Origin: Blastocystis hominis
Lineage: Eukaryota; Sar; Bigyra; Opalinata; Blastocystidae
Direction of reading: 5' to 3'
DNA: 64,000 nt
Assembly: GCF_000151665.1 (NCBI RefSeq)
Contig: NW_013171867.1
Location: 658,896-722,895 of the forward strand
Shown: positions 9,774 to 23,611 of the stretch, piece by piece
How the letters are laid out: each line of letters opens with the position of its first letter
Position numbering within the stretch: position 1 is the first letter of the stretch
Translations under genes and position numbers: made by a program
The notes under the pieces: generated by a model
What the model was told of the DNA's origin: nothing
What the model saw: the letters and a program-made list of their open reading frames with translations, nothing else
Databases searched by the model: none

Positions 9774-12700
9774 CGTGGATGAGCAGGAACTCACACGAAG
9801 CCGCTCGCTGTCAATCGATCTTCTGAACCAACCGACCTCGATTCTGCAAATCAGACACAACAACAAAATGACCGTACCGTTTGGGAAGCGGCGTGAGCGA
9901 TAGAACAAACCGATCATTTCGGTGAAGGACTCGATCATCGTGCTGGAAAACCTCATTTCTCCAGTTCGCTATTTGTGGCAGACGTTTCCGAAGTGTCAGG
10001 AGGCGCACCGACGCCCGATGATGAGTGCAAATCAAGCAGGTTTATGATGCATAGACGCGCTCTCGACACTGTGGACCAATCCCATCTATCCTCCGCAAGG
10101 ATCTGTGACGCAGTACCGGAAATATTTGGACGTTCTGTGCCACTCGCTGGACATGTACATCGCGATGTTCTGCCAAATGAACCAAACGGACAGCGAGCAA
10201 ACGGACGCGATCACCGCCACCGCGATCCAGATTCTCAAATACTACCCGAAGGAATACGTTGCATCCTCGCCAAATCGATAATGCATAGTACACTTCGTGG
10301 AAAGGCGTGCTTCTCCTGCTCCATTTGCCGTCCCAGTATATGCCTAGTCCGGTTTGGAAAGCGAATCTCGCGTCAGTGATCGCGGGGGGTTTGCTGTTTC
10401 CGTCCGAACTGCAGCGACCCGACGAGAGCAACATCAACATCATCGGGCGGATGTCGCTTTTCAGCAACTTGTGCAAGTGTTACTTCCCGCATCTGGACTT
10501 GATGGATCGCCGCATCATCCTTTCGCAGTACTGCCAGCTGTTTGGAAGCAACCGAACGTATTTCCAGATCCAGTTTCGAGCGCTCTCCGACATCGATTCG
10601 GTTCTCGGGCATCTTCGAAGCAGTCTCGCCACGCATCCGCACGAGCTCTCCGACATTCTCTATTCGCTGCTCGTCGTGTTCGTTCGGAAGGCGGAAGACG
10701 TGCAGTCCTTCGTACAGAAAGGAAACCGTGCGTGCGAAGTGCGGCCACAGGTCTACCGCGACGAGTGCTCCAATGCGCGATTCAACGCCTTCATTCGCAA
10801 CGAGGTCTACACGCCGCCCTCGCCTTCCTACGATCAATACGGAATGCACTTCGTGTACAACATCGCAAGCGTAGAACTCGGCGACATCGTCATCTACAAC
10901 ACACGCTCCGACATCTTCGATCTTCTTCTTCGTCTCCGCATCGTCATATGCCAAATCATCTCCTTCTTCAAGCCCCAAACCACCGGCATGCTCTCGACGG
11001 CCACCGGGGTTTCTTCGCTTCTGCGATCCCCTGCGCAGCCGACGCACGGCGTCGTTCAGAATCCCAACACGCCGATGCGTGTGGGCGTTCCTGGCGTTGC
11101 TGGTGTTGCGAATGTTGCGAATGTTCCTGGCGTTGCGAGTGTTCCTGGAGTTGCGAATGTTCCTGGCGTTCCTGGCGTTGCGAATGTTCCTGGTGTAACT
11201 GGCGTTGCTAGTGTTCCTGGTGTTACTAACGTTCCTGGTGTTACTAACGTTCCTGGTGTTCCTAACGTTCCTGGTGTTCCTAACGTTCCTGGTGTTCCTG
11301 GTGTTTCGCCCACGACGGGCGCGGGAGCGATGAATCCGAGCCTGGGCGGTGCGAATGCCTCGATGAATCCTCCTGCAAACGCGTCGCTCTCGATGAATCC
11401 AGGGACAACAACAAACGGAGCCGCGGAAGTCCCGCCTCTTCCCTTCACAGAGCGATTCGTCCATCTGATCTACCGATTTGTGATCGCGTTCTTCAACTGC
11501 GGCGAGCTGTACTGCGAGGAAGTCCACCACCCGCGGGAAAAGGTGCGTTTCGAGGAGGGTTGTAAGGGGTAGCTCGACAAACACATCCACCATGTGGCGA
11601 AAGTGATCACGACTCTTCCTGAAGTGGTCGCCCAGCGCGTGTTATCGATGGCAATGGAAGACATTTACGCGATGACGAAGAAGCACCCCATTTTCGTCGA
11701 GTTCTTCCACGAATTGGTGAAGAATTTGGAGTCGTTCCGATACACTGCGCGCATTCTGCTCGATTTCTTTTTGACGCATCTCTCCGAATTCGAAAAGAAG
11801 CGAGACGATGAAATCCCTGTGATTTTCCGACTCTTCCGAGAGTTTTCGTCGCAGATCAACCTCACATCGCGCGATGACAATAACTTTTTGCCGAGTTTAC
11901 ACCAGCTAATCATCGAATGCATGCATCACTTATACAAAAGCCAGCACTGGGATCGGTATTTGGATGTTTTGTTCGGTTGCTTCAGCATTCTGCATTATCA
12001 TCCTCCCAAAGAACAGAGCATGATAACCAAACAAGTGTCCGATGAGTTGGAGGAATTGGAGAATCAAGTGATGGAGAAGCTCCTCCAGATCACGCAGAAT
12101 TGCACGGAGAGTCCAATTCGCGAACGGATTTTCGAGATTGCATTCCGCGTGTCGTTTCGATATCGAAACAAGATTTTGTTCTGCGTGAAAGCACTCGCAG
12201 GTCCGGACACGCTTCAGCAAAAAGGTACAGTTGGGTTGGGCGTGTGAGGCATAGCGTTCACCTTCTTGGAGCAGATGATTGAATACAAGTCGATCGACCA
12301 GGTGTACACGTTTCTGCAGCAGGAAAGCATTCGCGAAGACTTCGTCTCTTCGGTCTACTCCATTCTGCACAGCTCTTCGATTCTCTCCGCGAAGGTGCTG
12401 AACATCCTCGCTCTCTTCGGAGGCCACATGCGCGCCGAATTGAAAGGCCGCGTTGATCTGCCCATTATGGATCATCAAGTGTCTTCGCTCGTCATTCAAA
12501 CCCAGAGCGGTTCTTCCTGGGATATTCACATTTACGTGGAACTGGCGGTGAAGTTCATCGACCGCAATTTGATTTTCGAGCCGCTGGATTACTCCAACTC
12601 CAAGCTCTGCTTGACGTTGCATTGCTCCAGCGAGAGCATCAACAAGATCCGGTCGATTCGCGTCCACTTCAAGCAGGTAGCGCTGCAGTTGCTCGAGAAA

Positions 12701-15700
12701 AGCCTCCTGCTCTGCATTCATCCCAGCGGCGCCGACATACCCGCCAATTTCTCGCTCTCGATGGCGCTCCAATCCGCCTCGCAGCAGCTTCTCGCCTCGC
12801 AGCGCAGCGCAGACCCGTCGAAAGATCCTTCCCAAGCCAAATCGATCCGCGTGCTGAGCACCGAAGACATCATCGAATCGCTTTCCACGCTTTCCGACCA
12901 AGACCGATCGTTCTCTCTGAGTCTTCTGGGGCTTCTAATCGCGTGCAGCGATGTGGATATCAAGAGCAGAGCGCGCGAGCTTCTTGTGAACTATGTCGCA
13001 TACTTTGCAGGGCTTTTCGTTGCCTATGCAACACCTGCGACTTCGTCGGCCTCGCGCTCCTTCACCTATCAAGCCAGCCAGAGTTCGTTCTTGGGTCCGA
13101 AAATCCCAGCCTATCCTCTGGGATTGGCGATCCTTCCCGATTCGTTAAACCCCTGCTTGCTTCTGCATGTCCTGGTTCTCTTCCTCCAACGAGACCAGAG
13201 CGTGGTCTCGCCGACCACCATCCTTGTGATCAACTTGCTGATCTCCCAGATTCGGCAGTTGCAGCCGGACTCCATGCTGTTGGAAGGCTTCTTACTGGAG
13301 AGTTTTCTGCGCGTTGCGTCGCAGGCCGAGATGCAGGGACACTGGCGATTGAAGGCGAATCTGCTGCCTGTGTATCTCCACATTACCACCATTCTTCCGG
13401 ATTTCGCCCTGTCTAGAGTTAGTGGCCTTCTCATTCGCTTCGTTTCGCGCGTGCTGTCGGTGATTCCCACGGAGTTGGCCGTTCCGACGCAGGAGAAGGC
13501 CTTCCAGCTGATTTTCACGCTGCTGCGAAGAGTGTTCCACGTGCCAGTCGAGGATTCGTTTGATCTGGCTTTGGTGAATTGATTGTAGATTGACTTCGGC
13601 TTCCAATTCGGCTTCCAATTCGGCTTCCAATTCGGCTTCCAATTCGGCTTCCAATTCGGCTTCCAATTCGGCTTCCAATTCGGTTACCAATTCGGCTTCC
13701 AATTCGGTTACCAATTCGGCTACCAATTCGGCTTCCAATTCGGCTTCTGATTCTGGTGCAGCCACGAGTTCATCGAATCCGACTGTCTCCAACCCGACCA
13801 TCACTCCTTCCAATTGCGCGAATTCGACTTGCACGCTCAAGTCAACCATTTCTTCCAAATCCCCAAGCACATCCAATACTTCAAAAGCTTCCACATCTCC
13901 AAAGACACCCAAGGATCCCTTGGCGATTACTCTCTCACCCGCTCTGCCTAATCCTTCGAACGCGCCTGAGGTCGCTCTGCTGATCTCCCAAGAAGCTTCG
14001 GTGATCGCTGAGAAGAGACAGGACTTCGTGTCAGTTGTGCTGGATGGGCTTCTCGGCCTGCAAAACACGCTGGCTCGGACGATGTACGACCTCATCGCCA
14101 TCCTGGCGAAGACAGAAAACGCCTCCGTAGTGAATCAAGTCCTTCGCGAGCAGATTCGTCAGCGCAAGGAGTTCGAGCGCGTGTCGCAGCTGACGATCTT
14201 AATGCAGTGCAATACCTACAAAGCCATGGCGCAATGCCTGGAACTGGGCTTTTTCCAGGTGACCGACAAAGTCGCGGCGAACGTGGTGATGGAGGCGTCG
14301 AAGAGCCTTCCGCATATCAACAACTACGAGGCGTTGATTCGCAACTGCACGCCGTATGATTGTAGGGAAGAGAGGAGGGAGAGTAATGAATAGTTGACGA
14401 TTCGGTGGGCGCGCCGCTTTTGGGAACCAGCAAGCAACTCTCCAGCGTGAAAGTGATTTTGCAACTGATCATCACTTACGTCGTGCTGCGTTGTCGCTTG
14501 AATCAAGTACGCTGCAGTGCTGACTGTGCAATGTAGAACGACAATCCCGTTGTGCATGACACGCTCTCTCTCGACGCGCCTCTCCTAAAGCACGTGATTC
14601 TGATTTGTGGATGCGCATCGGAGTCGCTGAGCTCGCTAGCCACTCCCATTCTCCCCTATCTCTACCAGTTATCCGACGAGGCACTGCGTCTCTCCATCTT
14701 CGATATCAATTCCTGCGAGGAAATGCTCATGAAGATGTCGCAGGAGATTTGCGAAGGGCGGAGCGTGAGCTTATTCGAGCTCTACCAGCTTCAGCGACTG
14801 CTTCCTTGCTGGGTGCAGAACAAGGAACGCTTGGCTTCCGCCGTGCTGAAAGCAGTGACCACGTTCAAAGACATTACGAAGAACACCCGGTCGCTGAAGG
14901 AAAACGCGCTTCTTTTCTTCATTCGATTGTTGTGGATCTTGTCCAAGCTGTCGCTTTCGGCCTCGCAGCTCCGCGATTTGTTCTTCTACGTGAGCTCGGC
15001 AATCACGTTCATTCTGGCGAATTGCAGCACCTTGGGATCGCTCGAGCGGATCGTAGACTTGCGTGACGCGTTTTACTGTAGTACAAACCTATTTCGGAGA
15101 TCGCTTCTGCCAATATCGACACGTTGATGGAGCTCCTTTTCTCGATGCAAGGAAATTCTCTGACTCCGATGCTCATCGCGGATGAAGTGCTGTCCATCCT
15201 GTCCGGGATCTTCTTGTATACGAAATCGGATCTGTTCGTGATGAAATTGTTGCAGAACTGGACGCGATTTGAATCAATCACGACCACCTGCTACAAAGAA
15301 AACAACCTCGCTGCGACCTCCTCGATCTTCCAGCTTCTCAACGTCGTATCGCCTCCCTTCTTGTCTCACGCGTAGCTTATCTCCACCTCCAACCCAGAGC
15401 TTCTGCTTCAAAAGCCCGCCTTCCTGAACTTCATCAATCATTTCTGGCAGCTGATTTCGTCTCGCTTCGAAGTCCTCGCGCAATCCAGCGAGCGCCAGAA
15501 CGAGCCCGTCCCCGCGGCTGTGCAATCGCGTCAGCTCGCAGTGGCTTCCGAGCGCTTGGACATGAGTCTGTCGAACATCTACGAAGTGCTGGTTTCGATT
15601 TACATCCGTCTGATGAAGCTGAAATATGTGAGAGTGGCCGAGAGTGTTCTGATCACTAGAATCCGTCGATTAGCAACCGATTCGCCTTCGCGTTCACAGT

Positions 15701-18700
15701 GAAAAGCGGGCTCTCGCTGCAGAATCTGGCCGACTACTACCAGCAGCAGCTTCCGATGATTTTGAGCAATGAGCAGCGCGCTGGGATGATGATGTGAGGC
15801 TAGAAAAGCGTGGTGAGGAATAGGGATCTGCTGGATATTCTCCGCGATAACTCGATCTCCGATCTGAAGAAGGAGAGCGTGGTGGTCGAAGCCATCATTC
15901 CCATTGTGGCCGCGTCGTGCAACAACCGTTCGCTGGATCTGAAGGTTATCTTCTCGGATACGTTCTTAGACGCGTATGTTCACGGCTATCTCAACTTCGT
16001 AATGCAATCGAGCGCGACGATCTCGAAATACTTGCTGGTTGCCATCCTGCAACTGAACATCGTGCTGTTCCGCCATCTCTACAAGCAACTTGGCGATTAT
16101 GGGAAGGAAATGAAAGCGTTCGCCAATCATTTGTACAGTTCGGTCGATGATCGCGTGGTCAGCTACTCGCTGCTGTTTTTGTGCCAGTACTGCCGTTGCT
16201 GCGACGAGCGCGATCAGGCGTATCGCCTGCTTCTCAACACGATTCATTTGTGTGATAATCACTGCCAGGACGTGATTATGAAGGCCAGCGAATTGCTGAA
16301 GGAGCGTACGTGATTTGTGGTTTTGTGTGAATGTAGCGCTGCTCCGATTGGATCAGGAGAGTCAGAGCAAGCTGTTCCTGAGAGTGGTTCGGAACATCAC
16401 GATGAACGAGCACTTCCTCAGCCAGCAGAAGCAGATTTTGAAGCTGGTGATGCAGCACACCGAGTTGTTTTACTCCGCCGGCGAGCAGCTCTTTAATAGT
16501 GTCTGGAACTTTTTGTATCGGTACTTCGAGTACTTGGAAGACGAGCTGCGCATTGAGGCGGTCTCGACGCTGACGGCGTTCTGCTTGCGAAGACAGCAGA
16601 CGCCTGGCTACAAGCCCGATCCCAACAAGCAGCGGCAGATCAACAGCCAGCTTTGGTATCTCGCGATTCGGCTTTGCTGCTCTCGGAAGAATGCTCCGCT
16701 GAAGTTAAAGCAGAGCTTGGAGCTTGTGAAGTGCGTGTTGAGACTGAAGCCGCATTATCCGATCGTGCTGCCGATGCAGCTTTTGAATGTGGAGAAGTTG
16801 CAGGATAAGGAGAGCACTTACTCGATGTTGGTGCAGATTGTGGTGTTCTGTCTTCCGTATCTCAAGGAGGACTACCGCGAAGAAAACCTCAAGTTCATTC
16901 AGAAATGCGCCGAGTTTTTGATTGGGATTCTCGAGGAGCCGCTCGCGTTTTCTTCGCTGATTTACCTTCTCCCCGAGCTGTTCGCGTCGCTCACATCCAA
17001 ATCCACAGAAGTGCAGACGTTCCTGGCGTCGCTGAAGGATTCGCTGTTTGCCGTTTACAAGAACGACGAAGCGCTCATCCAGAAGCAGAGTCAGGACAAG
17101 AAGATCCGGATCTATCACGTGCTGTATCTCATTCAACGAATCGTCAAGCGCGCGCCTTCTGCGCTTCCTCGCTTCCTCGGCGATTTGATGATCTGCTTCG
17201 GCAATCTTCTCAAGTTCAGTCAGAGCGTGTACACGAACTATTTCTGTCCGCGATTCGGCATATCAGAGAATAACGTGATCACATCCAGGTCGCTTTGTCG
17301 AGGGGGATGAACGTGTAGAAACAGCCAGCTCGAGATTCGCGGACTTCCGCCTACGCCCGTTCTAAACACGAGCGACATCAACTCCTCGATTCTGCTGCTA
17401 ATGGACCTGCTTTGTTCCCACATCGGCGATCTTCACGATCATTTGTCGTCCTTTGTGAACCAGCTGCTGTATCTCTGCAACATCGCCAAGTCGCGAGAGC
17501 GCTACATCACCAAGCTGCTGCAGTACATGGAGAGCTGGATGGCCTCCGAAAAGGAACTCATTTCGCTGGAGTACCTTCAGAAACTGATCGGCGTGGTGAG
17601 TTGTGTGACGAATCTCGCAGAGAACGTGGAATACATGGGATTGATTCAGTGCTACTGGAAGTTTGTGTATGCGGCGTGCAAGCGATATCCGGAATGGAAG
17701 CTTCTCCTAAAGCAGCCTGCTCCCAATCTTTCGGGAGTGCGACTGTGGATGGCGCGCGCGATGCTGGACGCCGTGATCCGCGGCGCGACGATTTCGAACT
17801 CCGAGATCCGCTCTCGCTTCCGCCCATTAGTGTACTCCATTCTGCCGGACGGGCTGTTCCAGCGATTGGTGCTGCTGTTCTCCTATCCGGGGCCCGAGAA
17901 ATGGCAGAGTCGAATCCAAATCAACGCGTCGCTGCAGTGGCTTCCCTGGCTCGTCGATGTTCTGCTCACCTCCCTCATGGAAGCCGGCACCGTGCAGCTC
18001 GGAGCCTCCATGCGTCGCCTCCCCGCTCTCCCGATCGAGTTCATCTCCGTGGACGGGGAGTCGGCTTCGTCGCGGTCTTCGAATTCGCTGCTGAGCCAGC
18101 TGCTTCCGCTGCTTCGACGCTCCGTCTCGCTTCCGACGCCCGATCTCACGAACAATCTCATCGAATTAGCGTACGGCGATTCGCGAATCGCTTACAAGTA
18201 CCCTCATCCCGAATCCTCTCTCATTGCAGACTTTGGGTCGACCTCTTCCCCCTCGCCTGGCGATCCTTCTCCACCTCCCAGCAGATCGAGCTGACGCACT
18301 GCATGGTGAAGTTCATGAGCTCGGACAGCCACCAGAAAACGATCGTTCCCGCCTGGGAGGAGCTCGACCACGACTTCAAGCAGTGGGGATCCACGTGCAC
18401 GCTCCCCTACTGCCAGCAAGCCAAGTCGCGCTATGGAGACATCACGACGACGCACGGCTCGCAAGCTCTGCTCGAGGGAATCATGCGTTGCGAGCCGCTT
18501 CCTCGCCTTCCTCCCATCGTGTTGCTGCACTTAACGCGCTTTTGCGGATGCGGACCACAAGCGTCGGTGTTGCTGGAGCGGCTGCGCTCGGATTGCACGT
18601 CGGAGAAGGAGAAGCGGTCCTTCACTGCGTGCCTGGAGAGTGTTTATGTAGAAAAGCGAGAGAGGACTGATGGATAGAAGGAACTGAACGAGCTGGACGC

Positions 18701-21700
18701 CTTCGCGGCCATGATCAAGTCGATGAAGCTCCCCGAATTCCACAATGGAATCGTGCTCGAGCGGTTCGGGCGGTACAACACGGCGCAGCTCGCGTATCTC
18801 AAGGGCCTGCGGAACCAGAAGCTAATCGAGAACGCGGACGCGCTGCGCACGTTGGAGGAGCGGTGGAAGGAGTGCGCGTACAACCTCCGTTTGTACCAGT
18901 TGCTCTTCACGTACGGGAAACTGAACAACGACCACATCGTGCTGAGCTACTGCTTCACGCGCGTGAATAACTGGGAGTAGGTTCTTTGGATCCGGTTCCA
19001 ACGCAGCGAGTACAAACGCATGGTGACCTTCATGGTTCCGAAACTGTCGTCGAACAATCTCGAAGTGCAGCTGATGATCAATCGGTACTATCAAATCACG
19101 CAGCTGGGCAGCGGAACGAACGTGCGTCCGCCCACCATCCTCACCGACATGGTGCTTCGCTCGTACAAAGTGCTTCCGCACCAGCCCGTGAACCAGCACG
19201 ACCTTCTCTTCCACGCGAACTGTCTGCAGTTCGATCTGGGCATGACCTACCACTTCGTGAAGCAGGGTCCCGTCAAAGGATTCACCGACAACCTCCGCAT
19301 GCCGCTGAAGAACCTCACGATCAACACGCTCAATCCGTGGGATCCCCTGCGCATGTGCGAGGAAGTGATGAACTGGAGAAGCAGTTTCATCACGCAGTTC
19401 GATCAGCGAATCCCGCCAGATATGCCGCACTGCCCCATTCCTTTGTCCTCCTGGTCGCTGCTTCTCTCGCGAGCGGCGCGCGCGCAGAACCTTCCCGAGA
19501 TCGCGTATCAGTACATTATGTCGCAGCCTCCCGACTCGTCGTCGCGCTATGACTCCTTCGAAACCTGGGCGGAGAAAGTGTGGGTCAGTCTGGATCTCAA
19601 CACGCTGGACGGGCAGATCTTCAAGGATCCGGAAGTGAGCCAGCCGGAGAATCTGAAGGACAGCCAGCTGGAGACGTTGAACTATCTGAAGGGGCTCTAC
19701 TTCCAGAAGAATCGGAACATCAGCGAGGCGATCAACTGCTTCAACCGCGCTTCGAAGGGCCTCAAAGTCTGGGAGTCGTTCTCCTCCATCTTCTACCAGC
19801 GCTGGAAGGAGCACGGCGAGTCCAACGACGCCAATCAATGCATCAAGTCCTGCATTCATCAGCTCTGCCAAAGCAGCGACGTGACCAAACCCATGATGCG
19901 GCTTCTCCACATCGTTCTGTTCTCCTTCGAGAACCAAACCATCAGCACCAGTGCTCTCAACAATCTCCCGCAAGTCCCTACCCTGCACTGGATCCACTAT
20001 CTCCCCGTGCTGCTGTCTCGTCCCACCGAGACGCAGATGTACTTGTTCAATCACGTGCTGCGAAGCATCATCCTGGAGTTCCCGCAGATTATCTTCTATC
20101 CGCTCTACACGCTGTGCCAGTCTCTCGGAATGCCTACGGATAATCCGTATTACCGACCTACGACGCCTCTCCATGGCGCTGTCGTGGAGCCAGCGGTACC
20201 TTTGTTCTTCTCGCCTAATCTCTAGTCGGCGCAGCTTGCATTGACAGGTCGTGCGAGCGAAAAGACCGTCCCGATCAACGTTTCCGATGTCGATTCTCCT
20301 CACTTGTAGACCATCTACTTCTTCTGGATCATCATTCTCTCTCACTACCCCCACGTCTCCCAACTGCTTCTCTTCCTCGACACGCTCTACTCGCTTCCCC
20401 GCGATCCCTACCGCGAGCTCCTCGCCTCCGTCGATCGCATCCTCAGCTCGGCCTATTCCGAGGTGGCTTCCAGCGGTCCCTCGGCGCTCTCGCGTTCCGT
20501 CAGCGACGCCATCAAGCAGCGCCTCGACAGCGTGATTCTCGCCACCTTCAGCTCCAAATGGGCGGTTCCCTCGACCTTCGCCTTCATCGAACAATACGAA
20601 AAGGCCTTCCTCTCCGACTTCGCCTCCTCCATCGTCACTTCCGACGGCCTCGTTCCCAACGCCTCCTTCCCTTCTTCGCTCCAAGCGCTCATCCAGCGCC
20701 TGCTTCTCTGGAAGGACTTCCTTCGCTCCGAGATCAAGCGCGATCGCCCCAACCCGAACGCCTTCTTCGGCTGCAAGTTCCTTCCCAACATCCTGGAAGT
20801 CCCCGGGAAGTTCCTCTCCTACACCAACTTCTACCGATCGCTCCCGACCGTGCAGAGCATCGCGCCCGTCCAGCCGCGCCTCTACCTCGACCGCCACGGC
20901 TCGCGGTATTTCTCGCTGACCGACGAGCGGAGCCACGAAGCGCGTTTCTATTTGGAGCAAGTCAACGGGATCGAGCTGATTCTGGAAGAGCGCGTGTTGG
21001 CGCAGCAGATCTACTTCGAGAAGATCTGCTTCGCTTCCCCGCCGATCCAGTCGCGCCATCTGCACGCTCCGCTGCCTTGCTATGTGAACATCGGGCCCAC
21101 GCTTCGACTCGTTCGCTCGGATGCGTCCATGGTGTCCTTCGAAGGCGTTTATCAAAGCGTCCTGCAAGACACGTTCGACAAGGAGCAGCTCACCTTCGCC
21201 TTGCGGCTTTTCTTCGCCAATCACTCCGATCTGCCGCCAAGCGACGCGATGAAACCCCTCATCGCCTCTGTTCCCCGCGAGAAGCTTCTATCGAGCGTGG
21301 TGTCGAGCGACACGCTGACGTCCTTCGTGTATTCTCTGCGACGCTTGGGTTCCTGGATAGATTCAATCGACTCGCGAGCATCAGCGATTTCTACGTGTTC
21401 CGAAGCGAATTCGCGCGGCACTACGGCTACTCCCAGTTCATTCAATACCTCTTCGCGTTCGTCTCGTTTTCTTTCGGTCACACGCAGGTCTCCGATGAAT
21501 CGCCCGGCGCATTTGTTGCTGAATCTCCGCACAGGCGAAGTCACCGCGCTGAACGTCCATCCGAACTACCTGTCGCATGAGCAGGGCTACATCGTGCAGG
21601 AGCCTTCCTCCGTCCCGTTCCGCCTCACGCGCAACGTCTGCGCGTTTATGACGGAGTTCTACGAGGAGGGAAGCTTCCAGCTGGCGACGAGCGCGTACGC

Positions 21701-22022
21701 TTTGGTAGGAGCGAAGGAGGGCGATGAGGCGCAGACGTTCAAGCGGAACGAGGAGATGCTGCAGGTGTACGCGAAGATTTTCGAGCGGGATAATATGCGG
21801 TTGCTGCTGAAGCCCACGGTGATGGGGGAGACGCGGGACTTCGCGTCGAATAACGTGGATTCGTTTGTGAAGAGAGGCCTTCGATTGGCGCCGAATGTGG
21901 ATTTGACGCCGTTGCAGGAGAGAAAGGAGGATGTGGATCGAGGGATTGTGGAGGCGGTGCAGCAGAGCAAAGAGATGCAGAACTTGCTGTCGATGTCTCC
22001 GTCCTTCTGCGCCTGGTTTTAG
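9008..22022 (+). CDS. TRA1: TRRAP/Tra1, PIKK-family pseudokinase of SAGA/NuA4
   Basis: Giant scaffold subunit of the SAGA and NuA4/TIP60 acetyltransferase complexes, contacted by transcription activators. About 4,000 residues after removing some 25 introns of about 30 nt. The bulk is HEAT-like helices; the FAT region follows (about 18.3-20.6 kb), then a PIKK-like lobe ([13 protein letters not shown] and onward) and a short FATC ending SPSFCAWF. Where an active PIKK has DRH...N and DFG, this protein has NRPAHLLLN and LNVHP, so the kinase is dead, as in known TRRAP. Example introns: 10021-10050, 11541-11571, 12222-12251, 15050-15077. Low-complexity inserts are coding. A minus-strand frame of 800 codons under the 3' half is a shadow. 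Confidence 0.9.
9716..9773 (+). repeat. Coding (ACG)n / poly-Thr
   Basis: Trinucleotide ACG/ACA array encoding a Thr run near the N-terminus of TRRAP. Confidence 0.9.
11095..11312 (+). repeat. Coding repeat, Val-Pro-Gly units
   Basis: Tandem degenerate 9-15 bp units (GTTCCTGGCGTT...) encoding [10 protein letters not shown]-type repeats in a long TRRAP exon. They resemble elastin-like linkers and lie between helical blocks. Confidence 0.9.
13596..13750 (+). repeat. Coding 12-bp repeat, Ala-Ser-Asn-Ser
   Basis: About 13 copies of a 12-bp unit GGCTTCCAATTC encoding (ASNS)n in TRRAP. The frame entering it is set by a 31-nt intron at about 13558-13588. Confidence 0.9.
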
Positions 22023-22041
22023 TCATGAAATTGTGATGGAG

Positions 22042-22049
22042 TGTTTGTT
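22042..22049 (+). terminator. TGTTTGTT motif of TRRAP
   Basis: Octamer 19 nt after the TAG stop. Confidence 0.7.
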
Positions 22050-22280
22050 TGAAGAAGGATTTGGAGGTGAAAGTGGAGTGGAATGGATTGTGTTGTGTTT
22101 TGATGAATGACTTAGTAAAGGGATGACAGGACTGGGGAAAGTGAGAAGGAAAAGCAAATCAATGTGGAGATATGTGTGAATGTAAATACGAAAACAAAGA
22201 GAAGAACAATAGTGACAAGCTGACTGACATTAGACCAAGAGTTTAAATCAATGTGAATTGTTATTCCATTCATTTATCCT

Positions 22281-22361
22281 TTCATTCAATCATTCATTCA
22301 TTCATTCATTCATTCATTCATTCATTCATTCATTCATTCATTCATTCATTCATTCATTCAC
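22281..22361. repeat. (CATT)n microsatellite between convergent genes
   Basis: About 20 uninterrupted CATT units in the spacer between the TRRAP and dihydroorotase 3' ends. The rest of the 371-nt spacer holds only their two poly(A) motifs. Confidence 0.95.
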
Positions 22362-22374
22362 TCACTTCCTTTCC

Positions 22375-22382
22375 AACAAACA
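22375..22382 (-). terminator. TGTTTGTT motif of dihydroorotase gene
   Basis: Minus-strand octamer 11 nt past the TAA stop. Confidence 0.7.
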
Positions 22383-22393
22383 ATCTCATCTCT

Positions 22394-23611
22394 TTACTCT
22401 CTCTCCACACACTTCCAACGCATCATTTCTCCCGCCTTCAACGGCACCACCACCGAGTCTCCGAACTCGTAGCTCTCCGGCACCTTCCACTCCTTTCTCT
22501 CCAGCTCCACGAACTCTTCATTCCGCGGCAGTCCATAAAAATCGGCTCCGTTCTCCCTACGATTCGCTCCCTCGCCCTTCCCTACGCCGCGAACGCCTCC
22601 AGCTTATCCAAACACCCGTTCGCTTCGAAGATCTCCGCGTACAGCTCCAGGCTCAGAAACTCGCTGAAGCATCCAGCGCAGGCCTTCTTGCATTCCTTCG
22701 TCTCTCGCACGTGCGGCGCGGAATCGGTTCCCAAAAACAATCGCTTGCAGCCCGACTGAATCGCTTGGATCAGCGCCTGGCGATGCTCCTCGCGTTTCAG
22801 AATCGGCAGGCAGTAGAAATGGGGCTTCAGGCCGCCGACGAGGAGTTCTATTCGATTAGGAAGGAGGGAAGGAGGCACGGTTGCGATTGTACATCAGATG
22901 CTGAGGGGTGATGGTTCCTCCGACATTCGCACCGCCGTTCAATACGAATTCGACTCCCTGCTTGGTTGTAATGTGTTCCATGATGATCTTTAACTCCGGA
23001 AGATCTGCATGGAGAGGTTTCAACACGGACTCGACGAAAGCAGCCTCTCGATCAAAAATATCGATCGACGGATCTGTTGCCTCGCCATGAACGCACAGTG
23101 GCATTCCCAACTCTGCCATTTTTCGCTACTCATTAAAAAGCTCCATTATCATTACTAGAACACTGTAGACATTATGGATATCGGTAACGCCATTGTCACT
23201 GTTCGTTGTCGCTCCAGCAGGGTAATACTTGCAAGCATACACTATTCCACTCTTTTTGGCCAGTTCAATTTCCTCCGGCGTTGTGTGGTCCGTGAGATAT
23301 CTTCGTAAAATGCAAACAATAGAAGTACAGCGTCATTAACAACTGTAAATCACAGTTCTTGGGGAAATTGGCTTCGATTCGTTTCTTGTACTCTCTAGCC
23401 TACAATTGAAGGTTCCTGTTATAGGGACTCTTTCCACAGTGGTAATAGGATCGGGCATAAGATTTGGCATAACTAGGAAACGTTTATAGATCGTAGAAAC
23501 CTTTGCTAGCGACCTATTGGAAACATGAGCAAGAAACTACTACACCATATTCTTTCCATCACGGAGATGGATGTGGAAATCATCCGGACGTCGAATTCGA
23601 ATTCTCTGCAT
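22394..23611 (-). CDS. pyrC: Dihydroorotase, class II (PyrC type)
   Basis: Zinc enzyme that closes N-carbamoyl-aspartate to dihydroorotate, third step of pyrimidine synthesis. It is a stand-alone bacterial-type PyrC, not a CAD domain. Visible motifs: [13 protein letters not shown] (metal-binding HxH), [26 protein letters not shown] (the position before YYPAGAT matches the carbamylated lysine), [57 protein letters not shown] and LGTDSAPH. About eight introns of about 30 nt interrupt the 5' half. A last intron leads to the tail [17 protein letters not shown]. The start ATG directly precedes [10 protein letters not shown], and the family starts there. Confidence 0.92.

Noticed and set aside
10373-11593. 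406-codon minus-strand ORF with RNTRN repeats
   Set aside because: Shadow of the Val-Pro-Gly repeat exon of TRRAP.
18822-21224. 800-codon minus-strand ORF
   Set aside because: Antiphase shadow of the GC-rich TRRAP 3' half. Arg/Glu-rich with no family motif, and the plus strand is clearly TRRAP.
22281-22361. CRISPR or telomeric repeat
   Set aside because: Simple CATT microsatellite without spacers, located between two genes.
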